Shown here: positions 16,811 through 25,493 of the stretch, piece after piece
How positions within the stretch are numbered: the first letter of the stretch is position 1
Layout: every line of letters starts with the position of its first letter
From: Bacteriovoracales bacterium
GTDB taxonomy: Bacteria; Bdellovibrionota; Bacteriovoracia; Bacteriovoracales; Bacteriovoracaceae
Direction of reading: 5' to 3'
NCBI GenBank assembly: GCA_030149295.1
Contig: JASBRV010000135.1
Span: 62,001-126,000, forward strand
Length of the DNA: 64,000 nt
Made by a program: the position numbers and the translations under genes
The notes under the pieces: model-generated
Seen by the model: the letters and a program-made list of their open reading frames with translations, nothing else
Databases searched by the model: none
What the model was told of the DNA's origin: nothing

Positions 16811-17160
16811 GTTTAATGGTGATTCCTTACGTTTTTATCGGAGGTGGTCTCGGTGCTTGCCTTCGTTTCCTGCTGAGTTTTACATTTAAACAATTGAATT
16901 ACAAAATTTGGATTGCTACTCTTTTAGTGAATATTCTAGGGACTCTTTTTTATTTCATTTCTTATAAAGGTGTTAATGCTCAAAGCGAAGCTCTTCAGTA
17001 TTTTTTTAGATTTGGGCTCCTTGGTGCTCTCACTACTTTTTCTACTTTCAGCTTTGAAGTGGCTTTTGCTATGAAGGAAGGACGAGTATATGAAGCCGCG
17101 GCAATATTCCTATTAAATATACTCGCTGGGGTACTGATAGCTATTGGGATGTTCCGATAG
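16807..17160 (+). CDS. crcB: Fluoride exporter CrcB/Fluc
   Basis: 117 residues from the ATG at 16807, which overlaps the upstream stop as ATGA; an in-frame TTG at 16795 is less likely. Four membrane helices carry the Fluc signatures GGGLGACLRF, LLVNILG and GLLGALTTFSTFSFE, including the Asn and the Phe/Thr/Ser-rich pore segment. The protein acts as a dual-topology dimer that lets fluoride leave the cell. I see no fluoride riboswitch upstream, because the gene is embedded in an operon. Its last 48 bases overlap the convergent exonuclease gene. Confidence 0.93.
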   Translation: MSLMVIPYVFIGGGLGACLRFLLSFTFKQLNYKIWIATLLVNILGTLFYFISYKGVNAQSEALQYFFRFGLLGALTTFSTFSFEVAFAMKEGRVYEAAAIFLLNILAGVLIAIGMFR

Positions 17161-18450
17161 GTAATCATCTAATTCTTTTAGAAAATCCGCGGGCCTACTA
17201 AGAGGTTTCTTCTTTTTGAAAATAAAAAGACCTTGAATTGCCTCTTTCTCTTTAATTAAATAGTGATCAATGAAGGTCTTTAACAGAGGATTGAAATGAG
17301 GCTTTTTTAATTTTCCATCTCTAATTCTTTGGCTTTTTGAGTTAATGAATTGAAGTAGCTTTTTTTGATGGCTAGGGTAGCGAAAAATAAGTTGATTCTT
17401 CATATTCAAAGACTGTAATGGGAATATAATCATTTGTTCTGGCACCAGATGGTGAGCTATAACAAAATCGCCAAAATCATGATCCAGTTTAGCCTCGGGA
17501 AGAAGATGCTCTTGTCCTTTGGCAGGAAGGCTGATGTTGGGAAGATGAAGCTCCCACATAAGTCTTATTGTTTCGCCTCTTGCTGTCGGCTCCATCTTGC
17601 TAAACAGGTTATTAAAATGAATGAGTGCTTCAAGAAAAGGTCCAAACAACTTTATGGTCGCCGTTACCCAGTCCGTATTCTTCAATTTTTCAAGGATAAA
17701 GGCTATCTCTTCTTCCTTTTGGGTACAAGGAAGAGAATAAAGGATAATTCCATTCTCTCCTTTTAAAGTAACTAAGGAAGGTGTTTTGAGCTTTCGAAGT
17801 TTCTTTTCTATCACTTCAATTTTGTGATTCTCACGTTTGTAATGAATGCGATCAAGCTCGTATCTATTTCGTGGATAGTACAGATGATTGAGCTTTTGAA
17901 TTTCTTTATCGATAAATATTTTTAAATAATTAAGAAGCAACTCAGCTGTAGCCCTAGCATCGTCTAGCGCTCTGTGAGCCTTAGAATGCTTAATGTTAAA
18001 AATCTTACACATGTAATTGAGATTAGAGTTTAACAAGTTAGGTATGAGGTATTTAGTCATGAGGTTGGTACAAAGACTATTGTTCTCTAGCTCAGGTCTT
18101 CCAAGTCTTCTGAGAACTGAATTAAAAAAAGGAATATCGAAAGACGTATTGTGAGCCACGAGAATAGAATCACCCATAATTTCGAGAATCTTGTCAATGA
18201 CATCTTCAATAAGAGGAGCATCGGTAACATCATTTTGCTTAATTCCTGTTAGCTTTTGAATAAATTCAGGAATCTTAATTTCAGGCTGAATGAGATAACT
18301 TACTTCTTGTACGACCTCTAGATTCTTTATTTTAACGAGACCAATTTCGATAATTTTATCGGACTTTTGATTGCCACCCGTGGTCTCCAAGTCGAAGACC
18401 ACGAATTCTAATTCTTTAAGGGTGTCGGGAGTGGATTTTTCTAGATTCAT
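17113..18450 (-). CDS. DEDDh 3'-5' exonuclease, DnaQ/DNA polymerase III epsilon-like
   Basis: 445 residues. The N-terminal exonuclease domain (about 12-180) has all DEDDh motifs: Exo I FDLETTG (Asp20, Glu22), Exo II HNTSFD (Asp105) and Exo III HRALDDA (His159, Asp163/164). The C-terminal 260 residues carry no domain I recognise and are Lys-rich. Similar epsilon-like proteins with long tails occur beside polymerase genes or alone; here it is alone. It could proofread or trim DNA or RNA ends. Its 3' end overlaps crcB tail-to-tail by 48 bases. Confidence 0.88.
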   Translation of the reverse strand: MNLEKSTPDTLKELEFVVFDLETTGGNQKSDKIIEIGLVKIKNLEVVQEVSYLIQPEIKIPEFIQKLTGIKQNDVTDAPLIEDVIDKILEIMGDSILVAHNTSFDIPFFNSVLRRLGRPELENNSLCTNLMTKYLIPNLLNSNLNYMCKIFNIKHSKAHRALDDARATAELLLNYLKIFIDKEIQKLNHLYYPRNRYELDRIHYKRENHKIEVIEKKLRKLKTPSLVTLKGENGIILYSLPCTQKEEEIAFILEKLKNTDWVTATIKLFGPFLEALIHFNNLFSKMEPTARGETIRLMWELHLPNISLPAKGQEHLLPEAKLDHDFGDFVIAHHLVPEQMIIFPLQSLNMKNQLIFRYPSHQKKLLQFINSKSQRIRDGKLKKPHFNPLLKTFIDHYLIKEKEAIQGLFIFKKKKPLSRPADFLKELDDYLSEHPNSYQYPSEYI

Positions 18451-18494
18451 TTAAGTCCTGTACGAACATTCGCTCGATACTGAGATGATTTCTT

Positions 18495-18524
18495 ATGAAC
18501 CCATTATATAGCGAAACCTATACT
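18495..18524 (+). promoter_or_regulatory. Candidate promoter of the L,D-transpeptidase-like gene
   Basis: -10 TATACT at 18519-18524 with a weak -35 around 18495-18500 (ATGAAC, 18-base spacer). It overlaps the divergent exonuclease promoter. Confidence 0.35.
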
Positions 18525-18531
18525 TTAGTAA
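18503..18531 (-). promoter_or_regulatory. Candidate promoter of the exonuclease gene
   Basis: On the minus strand a perfect TATAAT (plus 18503-18508) lies 17 bases from a weak TTACTA (plus 18526-18531). Confidence 0.45.
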
Positions 18532-18608
18532 GGACTTTTCTTAGGCGGAAAATGTACCCGTCTAGGAATGAATCGTAGGCCTTGCTAGGCTATTGGAAAG
18601 GGGAAATT

Positions 18609-19397
18609 ATGGTTCTCAAACACTCGGTAAATCTTGCCACAATATTTTGTCTGTGTCTTTTTTATGTCAATAACACCGAAGGTGCACGTGCGAAATGGAG
18701 TACGATAGAAAAGAATTTTAAGGATGCTGGGGGTGATCTTAAGGCACTTTCACATGTGAAATGCTTTCTTTCACTTTACGGGGAAAAGGAATTTTCTTTT
18801 AGGAGACCTGACTCTTCTTCAAATGATCGCCGTTGTTATAATATTCAAAGCGCTAAATACACTCATCCTCGTTATTTCACTGTAATTGATTATATTAAAA
18901 GTGGATTCAAAAGAAGACTTTTCCTTGTCGATACGGAGACAGGTAATGTTAAGCCACTGGGAGTTGCCCATGGTCGTTATAAATCAGGTTATGTTCGTTT
19001 CTTTCTAAAACCATATAAAAACTCACTTAAGTATGCTCGCTACTTTGCCAATATTCCAGGCTCTAAAGCTCCGAGTAGTGGTTTCTACTTCGCCGGACAA
19101 GAGTACGTCGGTAAGTTTGGTCGAAGTATGATTCTTCATGGATTAGAACCGGGAATCAATGACAAAGCTTGTGAGAGAGCAATTGTCATTCACAAGCATT
19201 CCATGGTGACTAAAAGACGGGCTTATGTCATGTCTTCTGGTTGTCCCATGGTTTCCCCCTCTCAAATTAATCCACTCATTGATGCTCTTAAAGGTGATCA
19301 GGAAGGATTAGGATTAACAGCTCCGGGTGGTCTTGTTTTTATTTACGGGCCAAGAGAGAGGGCATGGACCTATGGTCATTGCCCACTTTCTAAATAA
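18609..19397 (+). CDS. Exported L,D-transpeptidase-like catalytic domain protein (YkuD_2 type)
   Basis: 262 residues from the ATG at 18609, chosen because AAGGGG sits immediately upstream; an in-frame TTG at 18582 lacks such a site. A signal peptide (about 1-25) is followed by one domain with the SMILHGLEPG strand and the SSGCPMVSP motif, whose Cys is the expected nucleophile, preceded by HKH. This is the murein L,D-transpeptidase catalytic family distinct from classical ErfK. It would modify 3-3 crosslinks or tetrapeptides in the periplasm; predators carry several such enzymes for reshaping prey wall (knowledge of the group). Its 3' end overlaps the PNP gene by 22 bases. Confidence 0.82.
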   Translation: MVLKHSVNLATIFCLCLFYVNNTEGARAKWSTIEKNFKDAGGDLKALSHVKCFLSLYGEKEFSFRRPDSSSNDRRCYNIQSAKYTHPRYFTVIDYIKSGFKRRLFLVDTETGNVKPLGVAHGRYKSGYVRFFLKPYKNSLKYARYFANIPGSKAPSSGFYFAGQEYVGKFGRSMILHGLEPGINDKACERAIVIHKHSMVTKRRAYVMSSGCPMVSPSQINPLIDALKGDQEGLGLTAPGGLVFIYGPRERAWTYGHCPLSK

Positions 19398-20212
19398 TAA
19401 AGTGAACTTTCAATAAGAGAGATAAATATATCTTTTACTTTATTGGCTTCTTCTTTGATATCCGCATGATCAAGTTCTTCAGCACCTAAGCCTGCTGCCA
19501 TATTGGTAATGCAGGATATCCCTGCCATTTTTAGACCACAGTGATGGCCTGCGATGGCTTCAGCAACAGTAGACATACCTACCATATCTCCACCAAGTGT
19601 TTGATACATCTTTATCTCCGCAGGAGTTTCGTAACTTGGACCTAAAACTCCCACATAGACACCGGACTTAAGTGAGTAATTAATTTCTTTAGCTGCCTTT
19701 TTGATGGCTTCACGGAGACCGGGACAATAAGTGTTGGTCATATCTGGAAAACGAGGGCCAAGAAAATCATGATTCTTTCCCATAAGGGGATTATGACCAG
19801 TGAGATTGAGATGATCTTTGATAAGAACTAAGTCACCTGCCTTAAAGTGAGAGTTCATGCCACCACTGGCGTTGGTGAGAATAAGGTTTCTTACTCCTAG
19901 CGTTTTTAAGACACGTGTAGGGAAAACAACTTCCTCAAAACTATGGCCCTCATAGGCATGAATTCGCCCTTGAAGGGCAAGGACGTGACTTCCTTTTTCT
20001 GTTTTCCCTATGACCATTTGGCCAGCATGCCCAACAACAGTTGTGTGATGAAAATGGGGGATCTCTTGATAGGGAATTACGGTTTTATCACTGAGTTTGT
20101 CGGCAAATTCCCCGAGACCACTTCCTAAAGTGACAGCTGTTTGAGGAATATTTTCCCCTAATTTTCCTTTGATGAACTCTGCTGTTTCGTTGAGAGTTTT
20201 TTCTAAGCTCAT
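19376..20212 (-). CDS. Purine nucleoside phosphorylase
   Basis: 278 residues from the ATG at 20212, which overlaps the deoA stop as ATGA and has GGAG 8 bases upstream; the TTG at 20224 is a less likely start. Motifs of the trimeric PNP/MTAP family are present: LGSGLG near the N-terminus, VVGHAGQ, NASGGMN, GPSYETPAE with the substrate-site Glu, and GMSTVAEAI. It cleaves purine (deoxy)nucleosides with phosphate to base and (deoxy)ribose-1-phosphate. It pairs with a pyrimidine phosphorylase upstream and a nucleoside transporter across the divergent gap. Confidence 0.93.
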   Translation of the reverse strand: MSLEKTLNETAEFIKGKLGENIPQTAVTLGSGLGEFADKLSDKTVIPYQEIPHFHHTTVVGHAGQMVIGKTEKGSHVLALQGRIHAYEGHSFEEVVFPTRVLKTLGVRNLILTNASGGMNSHFKAGDLVLIKDHLNLTGHNPLMGKNHDFLGPRFPDMTNTYCPGLREAIKKAAKEINYSLKSGVYVGVLGPSYETPAEIKMYQTLGGDMVGMSTVAEAIAGHHCGLKMAGISCITNMAAGLGAEELDHADIKEEANKVKDIFISLIESSLYYLESGQ

Positions 20213-21537
20213 TTTTGACTCCAAGATGTCTCCGTCTCATAGATAAGATTAGGAATTTTGGCTGGTTTTTGACGACCTATTTTAATATCTTTTGAAAGCA
20301 TTTCATCACTTATTTTTAAAGCTAAGTCCCTTTGGTTTTCGTTGTGATGAATGGTGAGTATTGGCTCACCTTCTTTTACTTTTTGTCCTACCTTCTTATG
20401 AAAACTAAAGCCAACACCAAAGTCGATTTTGTCCTCTGCTTTTTTGCGACCACCTCCTAAGCTGACACAATGAAGGCCAATTCGTGTAGCCTCTATTTTG
20501 GTAATAAATCCAGAGCGAGGTGCGGCGACCACGTGGTGATGGCTTGCTTGAGGAAGGAGGGAGTAGTCCTCTACAACAGCGGGATTTCCCCCTTGACGCT
20601 CAATCATCTCTTTAAAGGACTGAAGGGCGGCACCGGACTTAAGTACTTCTTTCGCTTTTCTTATTCCCGCGGTATGGGTTTTCGCTTTACCTGCAAGATA
20701 GATCATGCCTCCTGCAAGATGAAGAGAAAGATCAGTCAGATCCTTAGGACCCTTTCCCTTTAGCGTTTCAATAGATTCTATAATTTCCAAAGAGTTGCCT
20801 ACAGCATCTCCTAAGGGTTGATTCATATCACTAAGAACAGTCATCATATTGCGATCAAAGCGAAGTCCAGTTTGACGAATAGATTTTGCAAGTTTCTTGG
20901 CTTGAGACTTGCTCTTCATAAAAGCGCCATTTCCGACTTTGATATCCATGACAATTCCCTGTGCTCCTTCGGCAAGTTTCTTTGACATAATAGAAGCCGT
21001 AATAAGGGGAATCGAATCAATGGTCGCAGTAACGTCTCTTAGGCCATAGATAATCTTATCTGCTGGAGCGATCTCGCCAGTTTGACCGATAAGAACAAGT
21101 CCATGATCTTCTAGCATTTTTTGAAATTCTTTAAGAGAGAGGCTGGTTTTAAATCCTTCTATGGATTCAATTTTATCAACTGTTCCACCTGTGTGGCCAA
21201 GACCACGACCTGCAATCATAGGAACGTACACACCACAAGCCTGAGCAATAGGAGCGAGAATAAAACTCGTTTTATCTCCAATGCCTCCAGTGGAATGTTT
21301 ATCAACGACACCAGTGACATTGAAACTTAAAGTCTCACCTGAATAAAGCATGGCATCGGTTAGCGCTGCTGTTTCTTTTGTGTTGAAACCATTTAAATAA
21401 ATGGCCATTAGGAGCGCTGTCATTTGGTAGTTACCAATATCTCCTGATATTAATCCGTTGATGAACCATTTGATTTCTTCCTCGGACAATTCTAGTCCGT
21501 CTCTTTTTTTTGCAATGATGTTATAGGCACTTAGCAT
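20209..21537 (-). CDS. deoA: Thymidine/pyrimidine-nucleoside phosphorylase
   Basis: 442 residues, the family length. Recognisable blocks: DKHSTGGIGDKTS (phosphate and substrate loop), AGRGLGHTGGTVDK, the YGLRDVTATIDS region, KVGNGAFM and the C-terminal alpha/beta domain ending with a biotinyl-like fold (GFITKIEA). The enzyme splits thymidine and uridine type nucleosides to base and sugar phosphate. A GAGGAC ribosome site precedes the ATG. It forms a two-gene operon with the purine phosphorylase. Confidence 0.93.
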   Translation of the reverse strand: MLSAYNIIAKKRDGLELSEEEIKWFINGLISGDIGNYQMTALLMAIYLNGFNTKETAALTDAMLYSGETLSFNVTGVVDKHSTGGIGDKTSFILAPIAQACGVYVPMIAGRGLGHTGGTVDKIESIEGFKTSLSLKEFQKMLEDHGLVLIGQTGEIAPADKIIYGLRDVTATIDSIPLITASIMSKKLAEGAQGIVMDIKVGNGAFMKSKSQAKKLAKSIRQTGLRFDRNMMTVLSDMNQPLGDAVGNSLEIIESIETLKGKGPKDLTDLSLHLAGGMIYLAGKAKTHTAGIRKAKEVLKSGAALQSFKEMIERQGGNPAVVEDYSLLPQASHHHVVAAPRSGFITKIEATRIGLHCVSLGGGRKKAEDKIDFGVGFSFHKKVGQKVKEGEPILTIHHNENQRDLALKISDEMLSKDIKIGRQKPAKIPNLIYETETSWSQK

Positions 21538-21574
21538 GAGTCCTCACTTGACGTAACGGGGTTTTCGCCTCACG

Positions 21575-21604
21575 ATAAATTGTAGAGAAGTTTCCTAACT
21601 TTTG
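21575..21604 (-). promoter_or_regulatory. Candidate promoter of the nucleoside phosphorylase operon
   Basis: On the minus strand a -10-like TACAAT lies within the 72-base gap before deoA, with TTTTCA about 18 bases further upstream. The match is moderate. Confidence 0.35.
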
Positions 21605-21609
21605 AAAAT

Positions 21610-22071
21610 GTGGACTTTATTATGATGAAAAATAGTATTCTCACACTTCTGTGCTTTGCGTTGTTTTTGGTAAACCCCCAAAAGGCACAGGCACAGGCCG
21701 GTGGAGGAGATGATATTTTTGCTGAGTCGATGACCGATGCATTGACTGTGGCCTCTATTGGGGGAATTGGTGCGATATTAGGACTTTCAACTCTTTCATT
21801 TGTTGAGGAACCTAGTGAGCATCTCAAAAATATCGTTGTCGGTGGTGCGATTGGAATCATCGTAGGGGTTGCCGTCGTTGCTTATAAGCAAGCTAGTGTA
21901 AGTAAAGACCTTTATCAGGAAAGTGCATTTCTTTCACCCTCTGAAACACCTGAAATGACGACGGCAATGAGAAACTCATGGCATAACAAAAATCACTACC
22001 AAATCAATGATGGCCTTGGTACAAACTCCGCATCAACCGTGCCGGGTGTCAATTTCCAATTCTCCTTTTAG
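21610..22071 (+). CDS. Small exported Gly-rich protein of unknown function
   Basis: About 150 residues; the start could be GTG 21610 or the tandem ATGs at 21622/21625, and no strong ribosome site decides. A signal peptide ends near KAQAQA. The mature part has two Gly/Ala-rich helices of the glycine-zipper type (GGIGAILGLS; GGAIGIIVGVAVVA), suggesting membrane insertion or oligomerisation. The tail is polar. It sits between the divergent phosphorylase operon and nupC. No family is recognised. Confidence 0.65.
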   Translation: MDFIMMKNSILTLLCFALFLVNPQKAQAQAGGGDDIFAESMTDALTVASIGGIGAILGLSTLSFVEEPSEHLKNIVVGGAIGIIVGVAVVAYKQASVSKDLYQESAFLSPSETPEMTTAMRNSWHNKNHYQINDGLGTNSASTVPGVNFQFSF

Positions 22072-22121
22072 AGGAGTTCTCGTGTAAATTTGTGCTCGGC
22101 TTTCGTTAGCTGGGAGTAGTA

Positions 22122-23336
22122 ATGGAGCGCCTGATTTCACTTGTTGGTCTCCTCGTCATGGTAGGCATAGCCTTTCTATGTAGTGATAATAAAAAGAAAA
22201 TCAATTGGAAGACAGTCGGATCTGGTCTTGCTCTTCAAGTAACCCTTGGGCTTGTCATCTTAAAAACTGACGCTGGCCAAGCCGTTTTTGAAGGAGCTCG
22301 TGCTTTTTTTACGGGCATACTTGCTTATACCAATGAGGGATCAAAATTTATTTTTGGAAGCCTTATGGAGACCAATCGCTTTGGTTTCATTTTCTTTGTC
22401 ATGGTTCTACCTACTATTATTTTCATGAGCTCACTTATGAGCATTCTGTATCACATTGGTGTCATGCAGATTGTGATTAAGGCGACTGCTAAAGTTATGG
22501 TGAAAATTATGGGCACTTCTGGTGCCGAATCTCTTTCGGCAGCGGCCAATATCTTTGCCGGTCAAACAGAAGCCCCCCTCGTGGTAAAGCCTTTTATATC
22601 GGCTATGACTCGCTCTGAACTGATGGCCCTTATGACTGGAGGGATGGCAACGGTTGCCGGGGGAGTGCTTGCTGCTTACGTTGGGATGGGAATTGATGCC
22701 GGTCACCTATTGGCAGCTTCGGTGATGTCCGCCCCTGCCGCTTTGGTGTGTGCCAAACTCTTAGTCCCAGAAGTGTCTCAATCTAAAACTGAAGGGGATG
22801 TAAAGCTAGAACTTCCCAACACTACCGCAAATCTTATCGATGCCGCTGCCAATGGCGCCGCAGAAGGGGTTCGTTTAGCCATCAATGTTGGGGCGATGCT
22901 CTTAGCCTTTATTGCTTTAATTGCTTTAGTTAATGGAACTCTTGGCTGGGCAGGTGGTCTTGTTGGTTATCCTCAGCTTTCCCTAGAGCTCGTGACAGGA
23001 TATCTCTTTAGTCCTGTGGCTTTTTTGATGGGTGTTCCTTGGGAAGACGCCTTTAATGTGGGCACTCTTTTAGGAAAAAAGCTCATCATCAATGAATTTG
23101 TGGCCTATCTTGATCTTCAAGCAATGATTCCTAATCTGTCAGAGAGATCGGTTGTGATTTCTACCTATGCTCTATGTGGCTTTGCTAACTTTAGCTCGAT
23201 CGCTATTCAAGTTGGTGGAATTGGTACCATTGCACCAGATCGAAGACAAGACTTAGCTCTTTTGGGAATGAAATCCCTTATTGGGGGAACTTTGGCGTGT
23301 CTTATGACCGCTTGTATTGCAGGGATTTTTATTTAA
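22122..23336 (+). CDS. nupC: Concentrative nucleoside transporter NupC (CNT family)
   Basis: 404 residues with about ten membrane segments. CNT landmarks are NIFAGQTEAPLVVKP (substrate helix hairpin), MTRSELMALMTGGMATVAGG, VLAAYVGMG and the late GTLLGKKLIINEFVAY plus CGFANFSSIAIQ. It imports nucleosides with H+ or Na+. Together with the adjacent purine and pyrimidine phosphorylases it makes a complete uptake-and-cleavage route, as expected for a bacterium that digests prey nucleic acids (inference). It ends 13 bases from the convergent receptor gene. Confidence 0.95.
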   Translation: MERLISLVGLLVMVGIAFLCSDNKKKINWKTVGSGLALQVTLGLVILKTDAGQAVFEGARAFFTGILAYTNEGSKFIFGSLMETNRFGFIFFVMVLPTIIFMSSLMSILYHIGVMQIVIKATAKVMVKIMGTSGAESLSAAANIFAGQTEAPLVVKPFISAMTRSELMALMTGGMATVAGGVLAAYVGMGIDAGHLLAASVMSAPAALVCAKLLVPEVSQSKTEGDVKLELPNTTANLIDAAANGAAEGVRLAINVGAMLLAFIALIALVNGTLGWAGGLVGYPQLSLELVTGYLFSPVAFLMGVPWEDAFNVGTLLGKKLIINEFVAYLDLQAMIPNLSERSVVISTYALCGFANFSSIAIQVGGIGTIAPDRRQDLALLGMKSLIGGTLACLMTACIAGIFI

Positions 23337-23348
23337 GATCGATAGATT

Positions 23349-25493
23349 TTAAAATTTATAATCGAGCGCAAGTTGGACTTGGCGACCAGCATTTGGTCCC
23401 CACGTATGGAGGCCATCGAAATGGGCATGGTTAAAGTGCCAGTGCCAAGTCGAGGGAGAATCCCCTGCACTTGTTTGGGTGTAATCAAAGACATTTAAAA
23501 TCGAAAGATCAAAAGTGAGAGATTCATTCCATTTATAAGAAAGACCGAGATCAACTTGGGCAAACCAGGGGGCTCTTTGATCTTTCTTTTCAAGACTTGA
23601 ATCGAGAACTGGTTCTAAACTTTGATTTCTATTCACGTAATGATCATAATAGCGACCATAGCGAGAAATATCTCGGCCTGGAACAACTTGAATATTAACT
23701 GTATTGCCCCAGCGTCCATAATCAAAATCAGATCTAAGGGAAATTCGCTTTTCAATTGCTGCTGTTGGGAGCCTTCGAGTGTAGTCATTTTGGTACTCGA
23801 AAACTTCAAAGCTTGTCTCCAACAACCACCATTCTTTAGGTTTATACCCTAAGAGAAGGTCCGCGACGATAATATCAAAGTCTTCATTACTGCTGCGATA
23901 GCGGATGGGTTGATTGAATTCTTCAAAACCAAAGGCCATATTATCAAGATGTGTGTAATGAACGCCACCCGTTACATAACCTTTAGGCGTATTGTAGCTG
24001 AGGCTATAAACAAAACTATGGGCTTTTTCTAAGCGAGTGATGTCGATTTCATAGCCATTTTCCTCATTACCATGAGCGGATTCAAAGAAAGTTAGCGGGG
24101 CTCGATAACCAAGACCATAAGAAAAACGTTGAGTGAGATGGTCATTAAATCGGTGTAAAAAAAGAAAGCGAGGAGCCAATATCCATTCTTGAATTTCATT
24201 GGTGAGTTCTAGCCAATTGATGTCCACTCGATCAGCTCTCAAGGCAAGGGAAAGGTCAATATTGTCACCAAACCAGTTGAGACCAAGATAACCAGCAGTA
24301 GAAAGATAATCAAAATTATCTTTGGCTATGTCATTGGGATCACTAGGAGCATAACGCTCAAAAAGTGCCTGAGAAGCTGAGCGCAGCCTTTCATCTTTAG
24401 CAAAAAGACCTGCTTTAATACTTAAGTCTTCTTTTAAATAATGCTCAATCGAAATATCGCCGACAAAGGCATTATCGATATGAGCATAATCAAATCCATG
24501 TTGATATATCGCTTCTTGGTTTTGACGAGCATAACCTGCTTTCGTATAGAGAGTTGTGTTCTCATTGATTAAGCGGGTGTGATTAGCAGATACTTCTGTC
24601 CTTTTTAAACTCACCCAATCGGTAATCTTAAAGGGATCACCAATGAATGGTTTTTCAACCGAGCCATCCACAAAGTCGCTTTGACCGGCAGCAACTGGTC
24701 TGACTTGAGTGGGCCTTGATGGGTTTCGAAATCCACCAAGAATTTCAAGCTCAGAGTGGCCAATTCTCACACTGAGGTCATCCTTTTCACTAAAGAGCCA
24801 GCGTCCTTTTGCTAAAAGGCTCATGCCTTCACGTTGGGGAAGTTCTGCGACATTGTTATTATCTTCATCCCAAGTTTCATTTCGGTGAAAACTTCCGCCA
24901 ATAACAAATCCAAGACTCTTCTCTTTATTCTTTTTTCCCCACAGGACATTATAGTTTTGTGACTGACGAGAACCACCATCATTGACTCCAAAAGAAGTTT
25001 TTAATTTATTCTCAGCATCCAGGGGATTTACAGTGATGAGGTTTAAAGTTCCACCGATGGCTTCAGGATTGGTGAGAGAAGCCCCTGAGCCCCTCATGAC
25101 TTCAACTTCAGAAAGGCCAAGAAGAGGCACACTGTCCACTCCATAAAAACTTGAAACTGCGGAATGAAGGGGAAGACCATCGATGAGGATAGAGGTGTGT
25201 TCGCCTTTTAAGCCATTAATGGTTAAACGTTTTGCACCGCAGTTGGCACAATAAACTTGGGTGTCCACACCAACTTGATCTTTGACGAGATCTGCAAGAG
25301 TTTGGTTGGAAGCATCATTGATTTTTTCTTGAGAAACCCTTTCTACCTTAAACATTCGAAGCGGGTTGATTGGATTTTGTGCTTTCTTTTCTTCAATGAG
25401 AATTTCTCCTGTCGAGTACGATTGAGCCAAAAGCACTCGACAGAAGAATAGAAAAATAAAGGAAAATGTAATTTTTTTCTTAATCGTGGTCAT
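23349..25493 (-). CDS. TonB-dependent outer-membrane receptor, probable metal or metallophore uptake
   Basis: 714 residues from the ATG at 25493, chosen because it is followed by a proper signal peptide (ITFSFIFLFFCRVLLAQ). In-frame starts further upstream (to 25559) only read the upstream His-Asp repeat out of frame. Plug domain about 35-165 with YCANCGAKRLTINGLKG and ILIDGLPLHS; the rest is a 22-strand barrel ending in Phe (QVQLALDYKF). The Cys pair in the plug and the His-rich C-terminal loop (HWHFNHAHFDGLH) suggest metal handling. It overlaps the His-rich lipoprotein gene by 14 bases, with no ribosome site, so it relies on coupling. The substrate is not determined. Confidence 0.9.
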   Translation of the reverse strand: MTTIKKKITFSFIFLFFCRVLLAQSYSTGEILIEEKKAQNPINPLRMFKVERVSQEKINDASNQTLADLVKDQVGVDTQVYCANCGAKRLTINGLKGEHTSILIDGLPLHSAVSSFYGVDSVPLLGLSEVEVMRGSGASLTNPEAIGGTLNLITVNPLDAENKLKTSFGVNDGGSRQSQNYNVLWGKKNKEKSLGFVIGGSFHRNETWDEDNNNVAELPQREGMSLLAKGRWLFSEKDDLSVRIGHSELEILGGFRNPSRPTQVRPVAAGQSDFVDGSVEKPFIGDPFKITDWVSLKRTEVSANHTRLINENTTLYTKAGYARQNQEAIYQHGFDYAHIDNAFVGDISIEHYLKEDLSIKAGLFAKDERLRSASQALFERYAPSDPNDIAKDNFDYLSTAGYLGLNWFGDNIDLSLALRADRVDINWLELTNEIQEWILAPRFLFLHRFNDHLTQRFSYGLGYRAPLTFFESAHGNEENGYEIDITRLEKAHSFVYSLSYNTPKGYVTGGVHYTHLDNMAFGFEEFNQPIRYRSSNEDFDIIVADLLLGYKPKEWWLLETSFEVFEYQNDYTRRLPTAAIEKRISLRSDFDYGRWGNTVNIQVVPGRDISRYGRYYDHYVNRNQSLEPVLDSSLEKKDQRAPWFAQVDLGLSYKWNESLTFDLSILNVFDYTQTSAGDSPSTWHWHFNHAHFDGLHTWGPNAGRQVQLALDYKF

